Below are positions 23,998 through 31,875 of a stretch of 43,513 nucleotides of DNA, piece by piece. The notes beneath the pieces are model-generated. The model saw only the letters and a list, made by a program, of their open reading frames with translations. It was not told where the DNA came from and made no database searches. The translations under genes were made by a program, and so were the position numbers. Within the stretch, counting starts at the first letter, position 1. Every line of letters starts with the position of its first letter. The DNA is from a virus, in the IMG/VR virus record IMGVR_UViG_3300020442_000712, positions 1-43,513 of that record; one strand, 5' to 3'.

Positions 23998-26160
23998 ATG
24001 GTCAATTACGAAGTAAAAGGACAACTCGCCAAACTTCTGGCAACTGAAGATCTCGTCATCGAGAACCGACAGGTCTCCACAGCGTCGTTCGACGTAGATA
24101 AGAGGGTTCTTACCCTTCCACTCTGGGAACGTGCCTCTAACGTCGTATACGACCTTCTGGTGGGACATGAGGTTGGACACGCACTGTTCACACCTAATGA
24201 AGATTGGACCGTAAAGTATCCAAATGTTCCTAAGAGTTTTGTAAATGTCATCGAAGATGTTCGCATTGAACGTTTGATGAAACAAAAGTTCCCTGGACTC
24301 GCTAGGACTTTCTTCAATGGATATCGCGATCTTGATACTCAAGACTTCTTTGGTATCGAGGGTGAAAACCTTGACCTTCTGAGTTTTGTTGACCGTATCA
24401 ATCTCCACTATAAGATTGGTAATTTTTCTGAAATTTCTTTCAGTGATGATGAGAAACCCTTTGTTATCAGAGCATACAAAGTAAATACTTTTGACGAAGC
24501 TCTTCAACTTTCTTCTGATATTGCAGAGTTTCTGAAGCGTAAGGAAGAGGATAAGAAAACGGTTGAAGTTGAACTTCCTAATAATCCGAAGTCAGACACT
24601 CCTTCCCAAAATCAAACTCCTTCTCCCGCACCTACAGAACAATCAGTTGACGGAGAAAAAGGTGATACTCAAGATCCCGAACCTGGTTGGGATGATGAAG
24701 ATCAACCTCAGAGTTCTAATCAGGGCGGCGATCAATTTGATACAGTCACTGACAAGAACCTAGAAGAGAACATTGAAGAACTGAGTAGTAAACAGACTAG
24801 TAGCCGTGAGGATCCTGCCTACGTTGAGGTCCCTAAAGTAAATCTGGACACTGTTATTGTTTCTAATGAAGAGTTCTATGAAGAACTAGACACTTTTTAT
24901 TCTGATACTACTCACCAGTTCACTGTTGCTGGTCTTGATGATCCATTCACAGCTACTGATGCAAAGTTCAACCTATTCAAACGATCCGCACAAAAAGAAG
25001 TCAACTACCTCGTCAAAGAATTCGAGTGCCGTAAAGCCGCAGACTCTTATGCTCGTGCTACTACTAGTCGGACTGGAGTTCTCGATACAGCTAATCTACA
25101 TACTTATCGATACAATGAAGACTTGTTCAAGAAAGTGACTACTCTCGCTGAGGGTAAGAATCACGGACTCATCTTTATCCTTGACTGGTCTGGTTCCATG
25201 AGTAATGTTCTTTTGGATACTTACAAACAACTTTGTAATCTTGTTTGGTTCTGTAAGAAAGTAAACATCCCCTTTGATGTCTATGCTTTTACAAACAATT
25301 GGTACAGTCGAGACAAGAACATTGATGAGTATGGGAGGTTTAATCCTCCTCCACGTCATCACTCTCGCGAAGAGAATCAGTTTGAGGTTGAATCTACTTT
25401 CAATCTTATGAATATTCTCACTAGTAGTGTTCGTAATGTTGAGATTGATCGTCAACTGAAAACCTTCTGGCGTCTAGTTAATTCGATCGATCCTCAAGGT
25501 AGGTATGATTGTGCTTTCCAGTGGCCTAACTCTTGTGGTCTTTCTGGTACTCCTTTGAATGAAGCTTTGATTACATTGAGTACTCTCATTCCTAAATTCC
25601 AGAAGCGTCACAACGTCCAGAAGTTGCAGGTCATCACTCTTACTGATGGTGAATCTCAAGGACTCAAGTACAACGTGGTCTTCAAACCTCGTTATGAGGA
25701 AGGAGAACCTTACCTTGGACAACGTACTTGCATGTACAACACTACTTTCATCCGTGATCGTCAGACTGGACGAACCTATAAGGTTGAAAATGATTATCAC
25801 GAACTGACTACTGCTTTGCTCCGTCAACTCCGTGATCGTTTTCCTGAAAGTAACTTCATTGGTATCCGTGTTATGGATGGACGTGAGGCAGGTGGATTCG
25901 TCCGCAAGTATCTTTATTGGGAATATGATAAGTGTGCTGCGATTATGGAAGAGTGGAGAAGGAACAAATCTTTGTCCTTGACAAATGTTGGGTACAACAA
26001 GTATTTTGGACTTAACTCATCCACACTTTCCCAGACTTCAGACTTTGAAGTTCAGGAGGATGCAACCAAATCCCAAATCAAAAGTGCTTTCAAAAAGTCT
26101 CTTAATGCCAAGAAGATGAACAAAAAAGTTCTCGGTGAGTTCATGCAACTCATCGCTTAG
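23998..26160 (+). CDS. cobT: CobT-like VWA protein with HExxH motif
   Basis: This 720-residue protein has an N-terminal HEVGH (57-61), as in zinc metallopeptidases, and a following NVIEDVRIERLM helix. The middle (about 190-280) is acidic and low complexity. A C-terminal von Willebrand A domain has an intact metal site: DWSGS (Asp396), a Thr loop, and LTDGES. In cobalt chelatase, CobT is the VWA partner of the AAA ATPase CobS; relatives in cyanophages are often called peptidase. The CobS gene lies downstream behind the same leader sequence, which supports a MoxR/VWA pair. Whether it inserts metal or remodels a protein is open, since no CobN-like subunit is here. I start at ATG 23998 (AGGA upstream). 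The frame runs ten codons further upstream, but those codons lie within the promoter. Confidence 0.8.
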   Translation: MVNYEVKGQLAKLLATEDLVIENRQVSTASFDVDKRVLTLPLWERASNVVYDLLVGHEVGHALFTPNEDWTVKYPNVPKSFVNVIEDVRIERLMKQKFPGLARTFFNGYRDLDTQDFFGIEGENLDLLSFVDRINLHYKIGNFSEISFSDDEKPFVIRAYKVNTFDEALQLSSDIAEFLKRKEEDKKTVEVELPNNPKSDTPSQNQTPSPAPTEQSVDGEKGDTQDPEPGWDDEDQPQSSNQGGDQFDTVTDKNLEENIEELSSKQTSSREDPAYVEVPKVNLDTVIVSNEEFYEELDTFYSDTTHQFTVAGLDDPFTATDAKFNLFKRSAQKEVNYLVKEFECRKAADSYARATTSRTGVLDTANLHTYRYNEDLFKKVTTLAEGKNHGLIFILDWSGSMSNVLLDTYKQLCNLVWFCKKVNIPFDVYAFTNNWYSRDKNIDEYGRFNPPPRHHSREENQFEVESTFNLMNILTSSVRNVEIDRQLKTFWRLVNSIDPQGRYDCAFQWPNSCGLSGTPLNEALITLSTLIPKFQKRHNVQKLQVITLTDGESQGLKYNVVFKPRYEEGEPYLGQRTCMYNTTFIRDRQTGRTYKVENDYHELTTALLRQLRDRFPESNFIGIRVMDGREAGGFVRKYLYWEYDKCAAIMEEWRRNKSLSLTNVGYNKYFGLNSSTLSQTSDFEVQEDATKSQIKSAFKKSLNAKKMNKKVLGEFMQLIA

Positions 26161-26168
26161 ACTAAATA
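26161..26168 (+). promoter_or_regulatory. Late-type promoter box ACTAAATA after the CobT-like gene
   Basis: ACTAAATACT immediately follows the CobT-like stop and is 28 bases before the next ATG. It is identical in core to the boxes at 993 and 4132, suggesting that the next gene is expressed late, unlike its neighbours. Confidence 0.5.
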
Positions 26169-26188
26169 CTAAAAAAAGTCTGAGTGAA

Positions 26189-26704
26189 ATGAAAAGATTT
26201 CAAGATTTCATGGTAGAATGCTATTCCCATCTAGATGAGAGTAGTCTAAACCGACTCCACAGAAAGACTAAGAAAGGCGGCACTGCCGTCCTTTCTGCTG
26301 AACGTGGAGACAAATCTAAAAAGGAAAACAAAAAACGTTCTGCTCAACTCGCCAAGGATATCCGTGGTGCAGGTCTACCAGGCCCTACTAAAGTTAAGGG
26401 TAGGTGGACTGAAAACCAAGGTACTAAGGACGAGAGGAAGGTATCCGAAAAATCTTATGTAGTTTCTTCTGGTAAAAAAGGTAAGAGAAAGTTCAAGAAG
26501 GCAGTTGAAAAACTCGGTAAGAAGTATAACCAAGATGGTGTACTGATTCAGAGGAAAGGTGGTGGTGAAGCCACTGTCAAAGGAACTGCCAAAGGTCAAT
26601 GGCCTGGTAAAGGCAAAAACGTCAAGGTAGGTAAAATGAAACCTGGCCGCACTGGCGAAATGGACACCAAAATCAAAAACAAAACATTTACTTATGAACG
26701 ATAA
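26189..26704 (+). CDS. Hypothetical basic protein
   Basis: This 171-residue, very Lys/Arg/Gly-rich protein opens MKRFQDFMVECYSHLDES. An N-terminus of the MKxFxxFxxE type is common on cyanophage proteins with late or virion roles. Most of the rest is a basic, low-complexity sequence with repeated KKGK, KGGG and KGKN units and little hydrophobic core, as in nucleic-acid-binding or DNA-packing proteins. I recognise no family. The ATG at 26189 is preferred to an upstream extension that would overlap the CobT-like gene, because a late-type box lies just before it. Its TAA overlaps the next gene by 11 bases. Confidence 0.7.
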   Translation: MKRFQDFMVECYSHLDESSLNRLHRKTKKGGTAVLSAERGDKSKKENKKRSAQLAKDIRGAGLPGPTKVKGRWTENQGTKDERKVSEKSYVVSSGKKGKRKFKKAVEKLGKKYNQDGVLIQRKGGGEATVKGTAKGQWPGKGKNVKVGKMKPGRTGEMDTKIKNKTFTYER

Positions 26705-26930
26705 AAACTGGCGATCTGAATACCTTGATCTCAAAGCTGGTACTTTGACTGTACGACAACGTGAATTGTTGGAACAGGGTCCAGACAGTCTTTCTTCTTC
26801 TTGGCTCCTTCAAGCAATGCACAATGACTGGAAAAGTATCACTGGATACGTTGATCCCGACGAACCAGTAGAGAATACAGGACAGTTGCAATCTGACTTC
26901 AAATCATTCAATAGACAGTTCAATAAGTGA
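26694..26930 (+). CDS. Small hypothetical protein before cobS
   Basis: This 78-residue protein has a helical N-terminal half (MNDKNWRSEYLDLKAG, then VRQRELLEQGPDSLS) and an acidic C-terminus with Gln and Phe. No family is recognised. Its start lies inside the end of the preceding gene, and it is followed eight bases later by a strong terminator, so it ends a transcription unit. Confidence 0.65.
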   Translation: MNDKNWRSEYLDLKAGTLTVRQRELLEQGPDSLSSSWLLQAMHNDWKSITGYVDPDEPVENTGQLQSDFKSFNRQFNK

Positions 26931-26937
26931 CACACAG

Positions 26938-26959
26938 CCCCTTCCCAGAAGGGGTTTTT
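26938..26959 (+). terminator. Intrinsic terminator upstream of cobS
   Basis: CCCCTTC and GAAGGGG (seven perfect pairs) close a CCA loop and are followed by five T residues. It separates the preceding small genes from cobS, whose promoter begins five bases later. Confidence 0.9.
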
Positions 26960-26963
26960 CTAT

Positions 26964-26982
26964 TATAATAAGTGCATAGACA
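26964..26982 (+). promoter_or_regulatory. Promoter/leader of cobS
   Basis: TATAAT at 26964-26969 followed by TGCATAGACA at 26973-26982 repeats the leader of the CobT-like gene almost exactly. The region where a -35 would sit is occupied by the terminator stem, as a hairpin also is in the other copy. Confidence 0.6.
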
Positions 26983-26992
26983 ACAAACAAAC

Positions 26993-28096
26993 ATGACTTT
27001 CGCTCCACATCCTGTGACCACTGACGACCTCGTTAACTATCTTTCTAACAACAACGGCGAGCAAGTTGGTATTCCTCAACTTCTTGATGCCGCTGACCAC
27101 TTCGGTTGCTCTCTTGCTACTGTTAAAAAACGCCTCAAGGATTATAAGAATGGTATTGGTAAGTGGAACCTGACTGTTGCTGAACAACTTGAGAAGAACT
27201 TCCAATCTCCTTCTGTTGTTCCTCCCGTTGAACAAAACCTTATCCCTGTTAAAGATGATAACTTCGTCCAGTTTGGTAATTTCAAAGATATCAAAAAGAT
27301 TCTTCAATCGCGTATCTTCTATCCAGCGTTCATTACAGGATTGTCTGGAAACGGTAAAACGTTCAGTGTTGAGCAGGCTGCCGCACAACTAAATAGGGAA
27401 CTGATCCGTGTAAACATCACCATTGAAACCGACGAAGATGATCTTATTGGTGGCTTCCGTCTTATTGATGGTAACACTGTTTGGCATAACGGACCCGTGG
27501 TGGAAGCTCTTGAGAGGGGAGCTGTGCTGCTTCTAGATGAAATCGACCTTGCTTCTAACAAGATTCTGTGTCTGCAATCTGTTCTGGAAGGTAAGGGTGT
27601 TTTCCTCAAGAAGATTGGTAAGTTCGTCCAACCTGCCCCTGGGTTCACTGTGGTTGCAACTGCTAACACTAAGGGTAAAGGATCTGAAGACGGACGATTC
27701 ATTGGTACTAACGTTCTGAACGAAGCATTCTTGGAACGATTCCCTGTTACCTTTGAACAGTCTTATCCTTCTCCCAAAACCGAACAGAAGATCCTTGAGT
27801 CTCTCTGTGATGATACTGCCTTCTGTAAGCGTCTTGTAGACTGGGCAGATATCATCCGTAAGACCTTCTATGATGGTGGTGTTGAAGAGGTCATTTCCAC
27901 ACGCCGTCTTGTTCACATTGTTCGTGCTTTCTCAATCTGGAAGGACAAAGCAAAGTCCATTGCGGTTTGTGTGAATCGTTTCGATGATGAAACTAAACAG
28001 GCCTTCCTTGACTTGTATGACAAGGTTGATGCTGACGTAAATTTTGGAGACCCCGAGAATGAATCTGTGGAAAAACTGGAAGGAAGCGGTATTTGA
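26993..28096 (+). CDS. cobS: CobS-like AAA+ ATPase (MoxR type)
   Basis: This 367-residue protein is the cyanophage CobS. The N-terminal 95 residues form a helix-turn-helix-like unit (IPQLLDAADHFGCSLATVKKRL). The AAA+ core has Walker A GLSGNGKT (116-123), the ETDEDDLIGGFRL insert, Walker B LLLDEID (179-185), sensor 1 VVATANTKG, and Arg finger region FLERF. In aerobic cobalt chelatase CobS hydrolyses ATP as a ring that drives CobT and CobN to insert Co2+ into a corrin ring. The neighbouring VWA gene supplies the CobT partner; CobN is not in this window. The start is placed at 26993, since the seven codons before it lie in the promoter. pebS begins inside its last 38 bases. Confidence 0.9.
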   Translation: MTFAPHPVTTDDLVNYLSNNNGEQVGIPQLLDAADHFGCSLATVKKRLKDYKNGIGKWNLTVAEQLEKNFQSPSVVPPVEQNLIPVKDDNFVQFGNFKDIKKILQSRIFYPAFITGLSGNGKTFSVEQAAAQLNRELIRVNITIETDEDDLIGGFRLIDGNTVWHNGPVVEALERGAVLLLDEIDLASNKILCLQSVLEGKGVFLKKIGKFVQPAPGFTVVATANTKGKGSEDGRFIGTNVLNEAFLERFPVTFEQSYPSPKTEQKILESLCDDTAFCKRLVDWADIIRKTFYDGGVEEVISTRRLVHIVRAFSIWKDKAKSIAVCVNRFDDETKQAFLDLYDKVDADVNFGDPENESVEKLEGSGI

Positions 28097-28691
28097 TACC
28101 TTTCCTGAACTTTACCACCACTCAACTTGGGCAGAGTGGGAGGGGAAAGGAACCTCTCTCACCGCCAAGTTGTATGGAACTCCTAAAGACAAGTATATAA
28201 ACAAGTCTAGGGAAGTTGAGATTTGGGATGAAAAATCCTGCATCTACAACAACATCATCTATCCCAGAACAGGTGAAAACCTTCCTTGTTTTGGGATGGA
28301 TCTAATGGGATTCTTTGAGAAGAAAGTTATTATTGTTTTTGACTTTCAACATCCTGTAGAACATTATTTGTTATCTAATGACAAACTTCCTATTGCTAAG
28401 GGAGACTACAGATTCTTTGAACCAGGCAATCACTTCTCTGAAAACATCTACGTTGCTAAGTGTACGATGTCTGAAGTTGATGAACATCTTGATATGTTCA
28501 AAAAATACTTGACTGTTTACAAAGACATGTTAGAATCAAAGAAACCGAGTAAGAATATTATGCATAGTACTTACTCTGATTTTGATAAGTACATGCGTAA
28601 ATTAGATCCTGTCGGTGGTTACCTTTCCAATAAATTTGGAAAAGAAAAGGCAGAATCACTTGTAAATGATTTCCTTTTCTGTTATGGTTAA
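28059..28691 (+). CDS. pebS: Phycoerythrobilin synthase PebS-type bilin reductase
   Basis: This is a ferredoxin-dependent bilin reductase close in sequence to PebS of phage P-SSM2, which converts biliverdin IXalpha to phycoerythrobilin in two two-electron steps. The 210-residue protein (P-SSM2 about 233) keeps the strongly conserved PCFGMDLMGF and KKVIIVFDFQHP segments and YRFFEPGNHFS. Both catalytic Asp residues of PebS are present: Asp81 in GMDLM (Asp105 in P-SSM2) and Asp183 in LDPVGGY (Asp206). The ferredoxin would come from the host. The ATG at 28059 has GGAG nine bases upstream and lies inside cobS; a TTG five codons earlier is less likely. The N-terminus is about 20 residues shorter than in P-SSM2. 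Confidence 0.93.
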   Translation: MNLWKNWKEAVFDTFPELYHHSTWAEWEGKGTSLTAKLYGTPKDKYINKSREVEIWDEKSCIYNNIIYPRTGENLPCFGMDLMGFFEKKVIIVFDFQHPVEHYLLSNDKLPIAKGDYRFFEPGNHFSENIYVAKCTMSEVDEHLDMFKKYLTVYKDMLESKKPSKNIMHSTYSDFDKYMRKLDPVGGYLSNKFGKEKAESLVNDFLFCYG

Positions 28692-29565
28692 TGCATGGTC
28701 ACTACTTTATGATGTTATTAATGGCACACTTGATGATGAATACCCAATCATGAGCAAGAAGAAAAAAGAACAAAAAGTCCCTGGTGTAGACGTTTCTGAT
28801 TACTATCATGGACTAATTCCCGAAAGCGCTAAAGTTCCTATCAAACGATATTCGGCAGATGATCCCAGTCAGGAGTTTTGGAAAGAAGATGGATTCAGCT
28901 TGACTGGTAATCCTGCACCTCCAGCCCCAGACTCTATCAGTCTAGATTTTTCTGGTGTTGCTGCAGCTCAACCTGTAGATACTTTTTCTAGTTATGGAAA
29001 AGATGTTATCTCGTTTGACAATTTTAGTTCTGCTGAAGAAGCAAGTGACTGGGTAAAAGAAAATGGTGGGTATGAATATACTCCTGGCCCATTTACTACT
29101 GAAGCCGATATTGATGATGCCTATGCACATCATTTCCCAGATCGAAACTGGGTTTACGAATCACCTGATGGAGGTAAAACTGTGACTCGCCGCCGCCCTG
29201 GTGATGATTATACTAAGAAAGAAGTAATTCAATCTCCCGACCTTCCCGAAACTCCCAAGAACGAAAATGGAGTTTGGAAGTATCACGAAGATGTAATCCT
29301 TAAAGAAATTCGTGATTATCTTTCAGGAACCTATCGAGCTCACTATACTTCGCAAGAGTCTAAGACCCAGACTCTTGACCTTATTGAAGGTATTGGAGAT
29401 GCAGAAGCTTTCTGTCGATCCAATGCTATTAAATATCTCTCCCGCTTTGGAAAAAAAGATGGGAAATCTAAATTTGACATCCTGAAGGCAGTACACTATT
29501 GTATCCTTCTCTACCACTTCTCTGGACTCTGTGACAACAACTCTACCCCTTATGAAACTTTCTGA
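28684..29565 (+). CDS. DUF3310 protein with long variable N-terminus
   Basis: The C-terminal 80 residues match DUF3310 (often labelled nucleotide kinase in phages, though without a P-loop): HYTSQESKTQTLDLIEGIG, AEAFCRSNAIKYLSRFGKKDG, and ILKAVHYCILL. The family is helical and its activity is not established. The first 210 residues are Pro/Asp/Ser-rich and look poorly folded apart from one segment FSSAEEASDWVKENGG. The start is uncertain. I use the ATG at 28684 that overlaps the pebS stop; other in-frame ATGs are at 28666 and 28750, none with a good ribosome site. It overlaps gp45 by 14 bases. Confidence 0.8.
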   Translation: MVNAWSLLYDVINGTLDDEYPIMSKKKKEQKVPGVDVSDYYHGLIPESAKVPIKRYSADDPSQEFWKEDGFSLTGNPAPPAPDSISLDFSGVAAAQPVDTFSSYGKDVISFDNFSSAEEASDWVKENGGYEYTPGPFTTEADIDDAYAHHFPDRNWVYESPDGGKTVTRRRPGDDYTKKEVIQSPDLPETPKNENGVWKYHEDVILKEIRDYLSGTYRAHYTSQESKTQTLDLIEGIGDAEAFCRSNAIKYLSRFGKKDGKSKFDILKAVHYCILLYHFSGLCDNNSTPYETF

Positions 29566-30220
29566 TAGTACTATCAACCTTCTTCGTAATTTTTCGACCA
29601 TCAACCAGTCGATCCTTTTCAAACAGGGTACAAAGCTTCGCACCATTTCTGTCATGAAAAACATCCTGGCAGAAGCCAATATTGATGAGGACCTTCCTCA
29701 AGAGTTTGGCATCTATGATCTCGGACAGTTCTTGAATTCTCTTAGTCTGTTCCAAGATCCCGACCTTACCTTCACTGGCGAAAGTCATGTGACTATCAAG
29801 GAAGGTCGCCAACGATCAAAGTATTTCTTTGCAGATCCTAGTGTGATTGTTTCTCCTCCTGAGAAATCTATTACCCTCCCATCTGTGGATGTTGAGTTCA
29901 CTTTGAAGAGTGCTCAACTTGATCGTCTTCTTAAAGCTGCATCTGTTTATCATTTGACCGACCTCTCTGTTATTGGAGCGGATGGTGAAATTAAACTGAT
30001 GGTACATGATCGTCGTAATGATACCTCTAACGATTTCTCTATCGTTGTTGGTGAAACTCAGAAGAATTTCTCTCTCCACTTCAAAGTGGAAAACATCAAG
30101 ATTGTTCCTGGAACTTATGATGTGTCTATTTCTAAGAAACTTCTTTCTAAGTTCAAGTCTTCGGAATATGATCTGACCTATTACATTGCTCTAGAACCTG
30201 ATCTAACTTGGAATGACTAA
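29552..30220 (+). CDS. 45: Sliding clamp gp45
   Basis: gp45 is the trimeric processivity clamp of the T4-type polymerase and also activates late transcription with gp55. The N-terminus MKLSDSTINLLRNFSTINQS matches T4 gp45 closely, and later segments FGIYDLGQFLNSLSLF and FADPSVIV fit the same fold. Length is 222 (T4 about 228). I place the start at the ATG 29552 and not seven codons upstream because T4 gp45 aligns from here. It ends overlapping the next small gene by eight bases. Confidence 0.95.
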   Translation: MKLSDSTINLLRNFSTINQSILFKQGTKLRTISVMKNILAEANIDEDLPQEFGIYDLGQFLNSLSLFQDPDLTFTGESHVTIKEGRQRSKYFFADPSVIVSPPEKSITLPSVDVEFTLKSAQLDRLLKAASVYHLTDLSVIGADGEIKLMVHDRRNDTSNDFSIVVGETQKNFSLHFKVENIKIVPGTYDVSISKKLLSKFKSSEYDLTYYIALEPDLTWND

Positions 30221-30452
30221 GATATGGAGGATCTGGAAGTATGCTCTAGGATCCTTTAATGATTCCACCACTAAAAAATATGATAATGCTATTTGTGGTA
30301 TCAGATCATTTATCATGTTACAATTAGTGGTGACTAATGTTTTTATCGTTGCAGGCAATATTCGCCATTGGAACGATCATTACACACCTCCTCATTATGA
30401 ACATATTTGTGACAGACCAATCGCCTCGAAAGTCGGCACTGGTCCTTCCTGA
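30213..30452 (+). CDS. Small hypothetical membrane protein after gp45
   Basis: This 79-residue protein starts MTKIWRIWKYALGSFND. It has one hydrophobic helix (residues about 31-47, SFIMLQLVVTNVFIVAG) followed by a His/Tyr-rich tail (HWNDHYTPPHYEH). Similar small proteins (W-K-Y-A-L-G-S-F start, then a membrane helix and I-R-H-W) are common in cyanomyoviruses, but none has a known function. Its 3' end overlaps the next gene by 56 bases in a different frame, longer than the other small-gene overlaps here, so either both are read or the C-terminal tail is less constrained. Confidence 0.6.
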   Translation: MTKIWRIWKYALGSFNDSTTKKYDNAICGIRSFIMLQLVVTNVFIVAGNIRHWNDHYTPPHYEHICDRPIASKVGTGPS

Positions 30453-30924
30453 TAAACATGTCGTGAAAATGCCACTAGAGTGCTGTCAGATGTTGTCTAT
30501 CATCTACAGTAAGTGGTATTTGGATTGGGGTGTACTGTACAAAAAAGACGGTACGCCCTATAATACTAAGAAGGGTGCATTCCGTAATCACCCATGCACT
30601 ATTTGGGCATCAAAGAATGTCAACAATCTTGCATGGTTGATTCAACACGGTTGTGCATTGACAACTGAATATTTGTATCGTTATGGAAAAATCCATTCGT
30701 GTAGTAAAACATTGTTTGGTGCGAAGAAAATCTTCCATCGACAAACTGGAAAAGCTATTGTATGTCATTCAATGGCTCAAGATTTTGTAAGGGCAATGCC
30801 AGATGAGTTTAAATTTGACACAAGCATTGACACTTTTACTGCTTACAAAAATTACATTAGGAGCAAACCTTGGGTTGCATCTAATTATCTTCGTGACGAA
30901 TCCCGAAAACCAAATTGGGTCTAA
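30397..30924 (+). CDS. Hypothetical protein with conserved DKHVVKMPLE motif
   Basis: This 175-residue protein opens MNIFVTDQSPRKSALVLPDK and then HVVKMPLECCQMLS. This DKHVVKM-type N-terminus is a family I remember from phages and some bacteria with no assigned activity. Cys, His and aromatic residues are frequent (GCALTTEYLYRYGKIHSC), and a C-terminal basic stretch YIRSKPWVASNYL follows. The frame is open 20 codons further upstream, where it reads as a hydrophobic stretch, but the conserved protein begins at the ATG 30397. It ends six bases before gp44. Confidence 0.7.
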   Translation: MNIFVTDQSPRKSALVLPDKHVVKMPLECCQMLSIIYSKWYLDWGVLYKKDGTPYNTKKGAFRNHPCTIWASKNVNNLAWLIQHGCALTTEYLYRYGKIHSCSKTLFGAKKIFHRQTGKAIVCHSMAQDFVRAMPDEFKFDTSIDTFTAYKNYIRSKPWVASNYLRDESRKPNWV

Positions 30925-30930
30925 TTGATT

Positions 30931-31875
30931 ATGAGTGATGAATTTCTTTGGGTTGAAAAATATCGACCCAAGACTATTGATGAATGTATTCTTCCTGATT
31001 CTATCAAGAAGACATTTAAAGACTTTGTTGCAGCAGGAGAACTGCCTAACCTTCTCCTTGCAGGACCACCTGGAATTGGTAAGACTACAGTCGCCAAAGC
31101 TTTGTGTGCAGAACTGGGTGTAGATTATTATGTTATCAACGGATCCGATGAAGGACGCTTCCTAGATACTGTACGAAATCAGGCCAAGAACTTTGCATCA
31201 ACTGTCTCTTTGACTGGAGATGCAAAACATAAGGTCATCATTATTGATGAGGCTGACAATACTACTCATGATGTACAACTCCTACTTAGGGCGAATATTG
31301 AATCGTTCTACAAGAATTGTAGATTCATTTTCACCTGCAACTACAAGAACAGGATTATCGAACCACTACATTCCCGTTGTAGTGTCATCGACTTCTCCCT
31401 CAATGGAAAACAAAAGCCTGCGGTCGCTGCTTCCTTCTTCAAGCGACTCAACGATATCTTGGACACCGAACGGGTTGATGCTGACAAAAAGGTCCTCGCA
31501 GAACTCGTCAACAAACACTTCCCAGACTGGAGACGTGTACTTAACGAGTGCCAAAGATATTCTGTCGGCGGTAAAATTGACACAGGAATCCTCGCAAGTT
31601 TTTCGGATGTAAGTGTAAATGATCTCATTCAGAACCTTAAGAACAAAAAGTTTCCTGAAGTACGTAAATGGGTTGTCAATAATCTGGACAATGATTCTAG
31701 TGTACTTCTGCGTCGTGTTTACGATGCTCTTCATGATGCCCTTGAAGGTCCTAGCATTGCTGCTGCTGTCCTCATTATTGCTAAGTATCAGTATCAAATT
31801 GCATTCGTAGCAGATCAGGAGATCAATCTCTTAGCAGCATTAACTGAAATTATGGTGGAGTGTGAATTCAAATGA
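30931..31875 (+). CDS. 44: Clamp loader large subunit gp44
   Basis: gp44 is the AAA+ ATPase subunit of the loader that opens the gp45 ring and places it on primer-template DNA. Motifs: VEKYRPKTIDE at the start, Walker A GPPGIGKT (45-52), Walker B IIIDEAD (103-109), and SRC (149-151 region) as Arg-finger motif. Length is 314 (T4 about 319). The start is the ATG 30931; the TTG two codons earlier is unlikely. In T4, RegA represses gp44 translation at its start site; here the sequence around the start is AT-rich (ATTGATTATGAG), compatible with such control. It overlaps the next gene by four bases. Confidence 0.96.
   Translation: MSDEFLWVEKYRPKTIDECILPDSIKKTFKDFVAAGELPNLLLAGPPGIGKTTVAKALCAELGVDYYVINGSDEGRFLDTVRNQAKNFASTVSLTGDAKHKVIIIDEADNTTHDVQLLLRANIESFYKNCRFIFTCNYKNRIIEPLHSRCSVIDFSLNGKQKPAVAASFFKRLNDILDTERVDADKKVLAELVNKHFPDWRRVLNECQRYSVGGKIDTGILASFSDVSVNDLIQNLKNKKFPEVRKWVVNNLDNDSSVLLRRVYDALHDALEGPSIAAAVLIIAKYQYQIAFVADQEINLLAALTEIMVECEFK

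Noticed and set aside
28044-28058. TTG start for pebS five codons upstream
   Set aside because: The ATG at 28059 has GGAG at good spacing, and that GGAG lies only two bases after the start of the TTG codon.
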